DNA from: Eurosta solidaginis
Lineage: Eukaryota; Arthropoda; Insecta; Diptera; Tephritidae
Reading direction: 5' to 3'
Assembly: GCF_040869045.1 (NCBI RefSeq)
Contig: NW_027136913.1
Coordinates: forward strand, 310,001 to 374,000
Length of the DNA stretch: 64,000 nucleotides
Made by a program: the position numbers and the translations under genes. The notes beneath the pieces were generated by a model. That model was not told where the DNA came from. It worked only from the letters and a program-made list of their open reading frames with translations, and did not search any database. How positions within the stretch are numbered: the first letter of the stretch is position 1; the number at the start of each line of letters is the position of its first letter. Positions 56,785 to 64,000 of the stretch are shown here, one piece after another.

Positions 56785-57515
56785 AATTTTTGCAGAAGAA
56801 GCTTAAAGCCGTCACATATCCATTCTTGATTTTGTATGTGGAGGCTTTTGATGCATATAATTACCTCTTCTGGCCTTTTACTCCATATCACATAGGGATT
56901 AAGAGCCACACCACCAGACGGGAGGGTCTATGCCTAGCCAGAGCGACGCATTCGCAGATAATGTGAACCGGCGTTTCATCCTCCAACTCACAGAAACGAC
57001 AAATTTGAGTATCGGATAGATTTATCTTACTTAAGTGATATCATAGACCATAGTGCCCCGTATAGCACCCAGTGAGAGTTCGTAGAACCTCCCTGCTTAG
57101 ATTCATGAGTTTGGCTGATACTTTTGTTGACAGAAGTATAAAAAGTTTGGCCTGTCTTTGCCCTCGGCAGTAAATCAAGCGACGTATGAGTAGTTTAGTT
57201 TCCAAGTTACTTATAGTTTACCTGGTGTGTGCTTTTGTGGGGCCACAGAAGGGCCCGGGACCACAGAATGCTGCTATAGCACCCTGATTTTGCTAGTAAT
57301 CTGCTGTTCATTACTTTCATGTCCCTGATGTCCGGGAACCCATTCTAACAAAACCTTGTTTTGGCTCCCAGGTCATTAAGGATTTCAGTGCAGTCATACA
57401 ATAGCTTAGTTATAAGTGTGTAGGATTGCAAGGCACGCAGGGCCGCCTGGCTGTCCGACATAATTTAGTTGCTCTTAGAAGTTGAGTCTCTCCGCAGACA
57501 TTCTCTACCGCAGAC
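56785..57515 (-). pseudogene. LINE ORF2 C-terminus (RNase H + zinc knuckle), broken
   Basis: On the minus strand the RNase H part includes SDSQAALRALQ (about 57430-57470, with a stop nearby) and YDCTEILNDLG. The zinc knuckle CRFCELEDETPVHIICEC (C-x2-C-x8-H-x4-C) lies at about 56940-57005. Several stops and frame changes occur between. It abuts the right arm of the foldback element. It differs in sequence from the fragments at 34450 and 47600, so at least three LINE families are present. Confidence 0.75.
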
Positions 57516-59820
57516 TCCTATTGTATCGATTTAAATTTTTTGGAAGGCGACCGTAAAACCATAAGTGCTAACTAAAAGTTAATATAATATGATGCAGGAG
57601 AATGTACAGACAATATTGTTAGTATGAAGCCTCTTTCGAAAAAAACAAAAGTTGAAAAAACCGGCCGAAAAAATTACTTTTTCAGTCCGACACTTAGGCA
57701 GCTAACATAACGAATGTGATGTCTCTACCCGTATCAAAGAGTAAGAAGTCAAGTAAGTTTGAATAACATAAACAACTCCGTAAGAAAATTTGGTGAAAGG
57801 GACCTTAGTACATGTAAAGCACTGCTTTTGAATGGGGATGATATCCACCGAACCTTAAGATGGGTATAGCAGAAGATGTAGCAGCTTTTTTTTTTATCTA
57901 TTTGAGAATTCGCATCGTCCGGTTGACGCCGCGCATGTTTTGCCAAACCTTCCCCCTCTTTAGCTTGATGAGATGTAACCACTAATTTTGTCTGTCTTGC
58001 TGTAAGTCATGCTCAAATTATCACAAGAAGACTTAGCGGCCTCCACAAGAGACGGAAACCAGTAAAATTAAAAACTACAGCTGACCTTGTACCTCCGGAA
58101 AGGGTTTCAAGGCATACACCATTAAAGAGCACGACAGCCAATATCATTGCCGACTCCATCTCATAAAGTCATAGAATATTTCTAAGATTTTTATTGGGTC
58201 CAATGGTCCCAGTAACAAAGAGTCTGTATTCGGTTGCAATGGCATCTTTCACATTTTTTCAACGCTTGCTATGCCAATAAGTTTTACTGGGGGCTTATGA
58301 ATCTCGAGAGACTTGTTATAATCACATGAAATAACCTTGAACTTGCCCTGCGATCATCCAGCATCAGTTAACGGAGGTTTTGGTCCAGGTTATTTCCGAG
58401 TGCTTAAAATTCTATTTAATAATAATATTTTCTGCTCCATAAAAAATTTCGAAATAACGATCCATATTATCTGCGGTATCCGATGAACACTTTTATAACT
58501 GGGTTTAGCATTAGCTGGGAGAACAAAGGAGTCGGGTTCACAGTTTCACAGCTGAGTATACAAAATACTATTTCCAAGTATAAAATTTCTCTTACGATAC
58601 CCGTTTGTATGTTTGGAGCTGTGCTCAAATTAGTTTCATCCATTTTCGTAATATTGCCCATCTCTGGCCACATAAAAGTACACGCCTAGGTTTACCTGGT
58701 ATAAGTGTACATATAAATACTTAAATATATTTATTATTATATACAAAAGTCAGCTTAAATAGTAACTACAATATTAGATGAATATTTTTGTTATCCATTA
58801 AACTTAGTCGTACCACAAGAAAAGCCAGAGACATTCGAAGGCTTAGAGTTCACTTAAATGAATGCATATAAACATAATCTTACACAGATTAGGCAACATT
58901 AGAACAACAGGTGCCAGAGACAGCTTTTTGCTGGGGTAGGATGAGTAACATAAGGCCAACAAACACTGTTAAAGTGGAGATATATCGTAAAGGAAAATGA
59001 TCAGGAATCCTTTAAATGCGACTTGTTAAGAACTTTTAAGTATTTAGTGCCAACAAGTCATATGCTCTTATGCATGAATAATTGTTAAATGTAACAGAAA
59101 AAGTTCACTTACATATACTTTGATGTACATACATATATGTACATATATGAGAAAACTTGAATCCGAAGTATGTAAGACAAAAGCAAGGAGAAGAATGCAT
59201 AAAGCATGAAAAACTATCACAAGGGAAGTCAAGTTAAAATCGTTGAAATGAAACAGATTGTGTAGTGTAGTAGAGGGGTCAGAAGTGAGCAATGAATGAC
59301 ATACAAGGTAAAGTAGAACCAATGGTTGACTGTTGCCAGTTGGCAACAAAAGACATACCGATTGAAAAGAATTGGTACACTCGTATGGTCCACATTTAAG
59401 AGCTCAATGTAAGAGATGCGCGAATTGGAAGCTGGGTTTTGTACTTCCTTTGGGTGATACATGAATGAAGACATAATCGGATGGAAGTTGCTGAAAATAA
59501 TGCACGCCTGGATGGTCACTCAGAGTGTATTCGAAAGGGAGCACCAGCATTGAGCTTAAATAAAATATTTTGAGCCATGTACTGAGCAAAAAAATATAAA
59601 ATATTGCGTATGAAAAAAAAGAGAAATGAAATTTTGCATGATATTCGTAATCGATTGAAAGTTTTAAGAGAATAAACTAAAAATATTCCGATAACTCACT
59701 TATATATGGGGTATTCCATCCCATTTCGACCAATTTTGAACCCGACCCCTTTAGAATCGGCTAAAAGTGTTTCTTCTTTTTCTAGCTTACGAAAGACGTT
59801 TTTCAGAATTTTTTAAAATT
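57516..59820. other. no gene recognised
   Basis: Mixed AT-rich DNA. Overlapping short ORFs near 58483-58689 on both strands and near 59068-59589 have no recognisable motif. Confidence 0.4.
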
Positions 59821-59822
59821 TT

Positions 59823-60286
59823 TTCATCCAACTCAAAAAAAGTTATGAATTAAAAAAAAAATCACGTTTTTGTTTTCAAAATGCTATAAATTTTTCAAAA
59901 ACTGACCGTTTGGAATTTTTTTTTTTTTAAATTTGTTTTAAATGCACTTTTCGGAAAAAATACAAAAAAATTTTTAAAGTTTTTTTTTGTAATTTTTCAG
60001 TTTTTCGAGATTTTTCGAATTTCGCCATTTTTTTTTTTTCATAAAAAACTTCAATCAATTCTGCAATCATCCCCACTAATCCCGGAGTGGGCCGATTATT
60101 TTTTTTATTTTTTTTATTTAATTGAAAAAAAAAAACTTTAAGCATTTTTTTGTATTTTTTCCGAAAAGTACACAAATTTAAAAAAAAAGATCCCAAACGG
60201 TCAATTTTTGAAAAAGTTATAGCATTTTGAAAAATACACCATTTTTTTTTTAAATTCATAACTTATTTTGAGTTGGACACCGTTTT
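59823..60286. mobile_element. second foldback element, T/A-rich arms
   Basis: Left arm (59823-60000) and right arm (60110-60286) are inverted: CCAACTCAAAAAAAGTTATG against CATAACTTATTTTGAGTTGG, CAAAATGCTATAA against TTATAGCATTTTG, GACCGTTTGG against CCAAACGGTC, and TTTTCGGAAAAAATACAAAA against the matching right-arm text. The central loop has CCCACTAATCCCGGAGTGGG, itself a small palindrome. It is non-coding and distinct in sequence from the element at 56311. Confidence 0.85.
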
Positions 60287-61860
60287 TGATTAGTTTATAT
60301 TTTTTGATTCGCTTCTTTTTGTTGATTTGCCGACAGGAATTATTGATGTATATTGGAACGGTTTTCCGTCGTCCCTTGTCAAATTTGGCTTGGTTTTTAA
60401 GATGCTGAACGGATTCAACTTCGCTTTATAAAATCTCTGTAATAACACAGTGCAACAAAATAAGAGCTTTTTCTTGCAACAGCGTAACTACGGTATTTTT
60501 CGCCAAACGGACTCCGTACAGATAAGTGTTGCTGAACATATTATAGTTTAGCACGTCTGAGTTACTTTTTATTTGCACTGAAAGAAAAGAACTGGCAAGG
60601 ATACTTTGGTCAGGTTGTATAAAGTCTGGAAGATGTACAACTCAACTGTACGAAGCTTAAAATTTCATACCATATCTCCAGTTTTCAACAATTAGTCCTC
60701 CAAACTTTTGTTTTTCCGCTGCAGTGAAAATACAAAGTGAATTTTATGCAAAATATTGCATCAATACTTATTAACTTTCTAATATCTTTGCGGAAAATTT
60801 GGAAAAACTAAGCGTACGATTTCAAGTTTTGAGCTCAATGATAAGTTACTTTAAAATCGATTGTAAGATTTCTATAACAATTTTCTAAATATCTCGATCC
60901 TTCTCCAATATAGAAGCATTTTTTATACGAACCTATCTTATATAAAGGAAGTAATGAAAATACCAAAAAAATTTCAAACCAGTACTCACAAGCAAAGCGA
61001 GAGCTACAGTATGTAATCCATAATAGGGTACTTAATGTGATGACAAAATGCTCTCGAACCAAAATTTAATAAACATATTTTTCAGATCAAAAAGAAATAA
61101 CAGCAACCAAGTATCTGTCTTAAGTTCCAACCAAATTGTCCAATATATGTGACTTTTGGTAAGTATGCGCCAGGTAGAAACCTAAACCGGAACCAATATT
61201 TCAGGAACTTCCTGATGAATAAACTGTATTCGTGTAGTTTTTCTGATCGACTTGCCTTTTAGAAACATTGAGCAAAGTAAATGTACAAGTAACTTTGATT
61301 CGAAAAATTATATCACAGAAACCAACAACGCTAAGTGTGCCTATTGGAAAATTTGCGTGAAAAATTAAACATTTTTTTTTTCGAAAAAAAAAAACTGATT
61401 AACAAAAATAAGAGTTTAAAAATTTTCACGATCCCTGTAAGTTAAAACCGCGAATAATTTCTATGTTATTCGCCTTGATGTGCGCTGTCACTCATAGAAA
61501 GTGCGCAAGGAAAAAGTTGTACAACAGTTTAAAACAGAAAAGTTATAATTAACCTAACGTCCCTAAGGGTGATTCTAAAAGATTGCCACCTGTTTAACTT
61601 TTACTAAACAAATAAAGGAGATATGCCAGTATTGGTTCTTCACGCCGCAACTTAGAAAAACATTTTTTTTTAAATGTGACTGTTTTGAGGTGACACCCTT
61701 CACCTCTAGCGATGCTACTCAGTATATTTTTACTAAGTTGCCACCTCTTAGGGAGTTTTCCAAACAATTGAATGCAATATGTCAATGATAATATCAAACT
61801 AAAGAATAGCAAAATAAACGAGCGCATCTAGTACCTATATTAACTGATAAATTAAATAAG
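60287..61860. other. no gene; end of a dispersed repeat near 60820-60960
   Basis: The phrase GAGCTCAATGATAAGTTACT, then AAATATCTCGATCCTTCTCC and ATATAAAGGAAGTAA, match the end of the tandem repeat at 40430-41290. The rest is unassigned AT-rich sequence. Confidence 0.5.
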
Positions 61861-61861
61861 T

Positions 61862-62207
61862 ACCAGACGGGATAGCCTCCGAAGAGATTTAGGGCCGAGC
61901 TTCTCTTCCGTTTCGCGTCGTGCTCCTTTTAATTTTTCCCACAAATTGTTTTTACACCAACTCCAAATGGCATCTGTAAGGCAGATGCGATTATATTGAG
62001 AAGCTTTTCATGGCAAAAATACACTGGGAGTGTTTGCCAATCACTAGCGAGGGGCGACCCCGTTCAGAAAAACGTATACATATATGTATATTTTTCTAAT
62101 TGAAAAAACTTGTTTCCAAATTTCTAATGTTGATTGCAGGGCTTGAACCTAGGATCTTTGTTGTGGTAGGTGGAGCACGCTATCACTTCATAAGGGCGGT
62201 AGATGGT
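61862..62207 (-). mobile_element. tRNA-derived SINE, nearly full length
   Basis: On the minus strand the head at about 62125-62205 contains an A-box-like TGATAGCGTGC and a good B box GGTTCAAGCCC, the two internal pol III promoter elements of a tRNA-like region. The body includes the strings seen in the four partial copies (27690, 38120, 52205, 53585). The tail ends near 61862 in AT-rich sequence. The length of about 345 bp suits a tRNA-derived SINE. An ATACATATATG insert near 62075 looks like a small microsatellite expansion. Confidence 0.8.
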
Positions 62208-62874
62208 GAAGTTGTAGAATTTCTAAGCAAAGTAAACTCTCGCCGAGCTCACTAACACAGATACTGTTCTTAAAAATAATGCCTTGTTAAGATCCAAACA
62301 AATGAGTCTAAATCAATACCTTATGTAAATAAAAATGAAAGTATAGGAACTGCTCCAGTATTTACTTATTCGTTAAGATAAAGCTATGTATGTATATGAT
62401 CTATGTTCTTCAGCAAAAATATCCTTAAGCGACAGGCTGTTACTAAAATTAAAGTAAGGTAATAGTACGATAACTTCGTGGCGATATTCGCTTGCACATG
62501 TACAATTTTCACATAAGATTGAAATTAAGTTTCCCATCTTGACTGTCTTGCTCTATATGATAATATACAAATTTTTATGTGTCAAGTCATAGTGTCTTGT
62601 TTCCTTTTTTTACCTTACGGCACACGTGTCAAAAATTTCTTACCGAACCTTTCAGTGAGGCTGTGAACTCGACATAAACCAGAGATTTGTGTTACCGTAA
62701 TTAACAATTAATATATGAGAATACAGGCAGGGATGATGGTGCAGTGTATAGGACAAAGATGAAGATTGAACATGAGTTTTCGCATATGTAAAATGTACAT
62801 TGTACATAGCACCTAAATGCGTATGTGTTAGAACAGATTGTTAATGTAATGGATAAACTTTTAATGGGGTTTTG
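62208..62874. other. no gene recognised
   Basis: AT-rich sequence with only random short ORFs. Confidence 0.4.
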
Positions 62875-63907
62875 AATATTTCTATATTCAGTTGAGAAGA
62901 ACTCACAAAGTATATTAATTTTGTTCGCATAACGGTAATCCGTAACGACATAAACTAATCGAGATAAATATAGACTTCTATATATCAAAATGATATGGCG
63001 AAAAGAGAAATTATTTAGCCATGTCTGTCCATTCGTAAACACGATAACATGAATAAATTTTGAGGTATCTTAATGAAATTTGGTATGCAAGTTCCTGGGC
63101 ACTCATCTCAGATTCCTATTTAAAATGAACGAAATCGGACTATAACCACGCCCACTTTTTCGATATCGAAAATTTCGAAAAAAAATGGGCGTGGCTCCGC
63201 CCTTTTTCATTTAATTCGCCCAGAATACTTTTAATGCCATAAATCGAACAAAAATTTACCAATCCTTATGAAATTTGGTAAGGGTATATATTTTATGACG
63301 TTAGCAGTTTTCTGTGAAAATGGGCGAAATCGGTTGAAGCTACGCCCAGTTTTTATACACAGTCGTCCGTCTGTCCTTCCGCTCGGCCGTTAACACGATA
63401 ACTTGAGCAAAAATCGACATATCTTTACTAAACTTAGTTCACGTACTTATTGAACTCACTTTATCTTGGTATAAAAAATGGCCGAAATCCGACTATGACC
63501 ACGCCCACTTTTTCGATATGGAAAATTACGAAAAATGAAAAAAATTTGTAAAATTGGTTTGACACCTACCGTATTAAGTAGAAGAAAATGACAAAAGTTC
63601 TGTAGGGCGAAATCAAACGCCCTTGGAATTTGGCAGGAATACCGTTCCTGGTATTACAAATATAGAGTCACCCCTGGTCCACCTTTATGGCGATATCCTG
63701 AAATGGCGTCCACCTATAGAACTTTGGCCCACTCCCTTTTAAAATACTCTTTAATACATTCCATTTGAAACTCATGTTATAAAACACATTCCAGGGTTAC
63801 CCTAGGTTAATTTTGCTGAATGGTGATTTTCCCTTATTTTGTCTCCAAAACTCTCAGCTGAGTATGTAATGTTCGGTTACATCCGAACTTAGCCTTCCTT
63901 ACTTGTT
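62875..63907 (-). mobile_element. long dispersed repeat, AACAAGTAAGGA family, copy 6 (internally deleted)
   Basis: Left end ATATTCAGTTGAGAAGAAC and right end CTCAGCTGAGTATGTAATG, the hairpin GTTCGG-TTACAT-CCGAAC near 63868 and CTTCCTTACTTGTT. It is collinear with copy 1 but only 1 kb long, with large internal deletions and about one and a half 130 bp units (63665-63800). It lies in the same orientation as copy 1. It lacks the hAT MITE. Confidence 0.8.
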
Positions 63908-64000
63908 ATTCTTAAATTTTTGATCTTTAATTTTTTGATCCTTTAGTTTTAGTCTTTAGTATTTAATACCTAGTATTTAAATCAATGAAGATGCTCTTAA

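Noticed and set aside
58483..58689. 68-codon ORFs on both strands of the same segment
   Set aside because: Both are open by composition and neither has a recognisable domain.

Overview
The window is AT-rich insect DNA, most like a tephritid fruit fly. This rests on repeat families I remember from tephritids and on a Penelope-type retroelement; no database search was possible. It is almost entirely transposon-derived. Only two short pieces look like host coding sequence: two minus-strand exons (14655-14732 and 6607-6754). Together they encode most of one immunoglobulin domain resembling the adhesion protein Sidekick. Their phases match across a 7.9 kb intron, so at least the left part lies inside a long-intron gene read on the minus strand. 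The second exon carries a frameshift.

The main object is at 17995-27272. It is a head-to-tail tandem array of a Penelope-like element (PLE) on the minus strand: three full 2856 bp units and a 5'-truncated fourth. The middle unit has an intact 833-residue ORF joining a reverse transcriptase to a GIY-YIG endonuclease. The outer full units share the same in-frame TAG at codon 433. Every unit carries a hammerhead-ribozyme-like motif just past an AATAAA, so each junction has a potential self-cleavage site. The array lies in a degenerate AT-rich repeat, and a 21 bp inverted repeat flanks it near both ends.

Layout: 1-6600 holds unassigned sequence, an LTR-like promoter, a Helitron 3' end and degenerate satellite. 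6607-14732 holds the exons and their intron, with a 4.2 kb dispersed element (itself carrying a hAT-type MITE with an 8 bp target duplication and a 130 bp minisatellite), a LINE 3' end and a broken Ty3/gypsy remnant. 15050-15680 is a palindromic minisatellite. 15996-32772 holds three more long dispersed repeats around the PLE array. 33600-35340 holds two broken LINE ORF2 fragments. 36454-37164 is a solo LTR with a 4 bp target duplication. 38-46 kb holds SINE and LINE ends, degenerate simple repeats, a 421 bp tandem repeat and another long dispersed repeat. 46654-46675 is a run of 22 G. 47.6-57.5 kb holds LINE and SINE pieces, a 22 bp TTATCGAT minisatellite and a foldback element. 59.8-63.9 kb holds a second foldback element, a nearly full tRNA-derived SINE and a last long dispersed repeat.

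The elements do not form a pathway; the window is a record of insertion, nesting, tandem growth and decay inside or beside a host gene. The PLE array is the only recently active-looking element, judged by near-identical copies and one open ORF.
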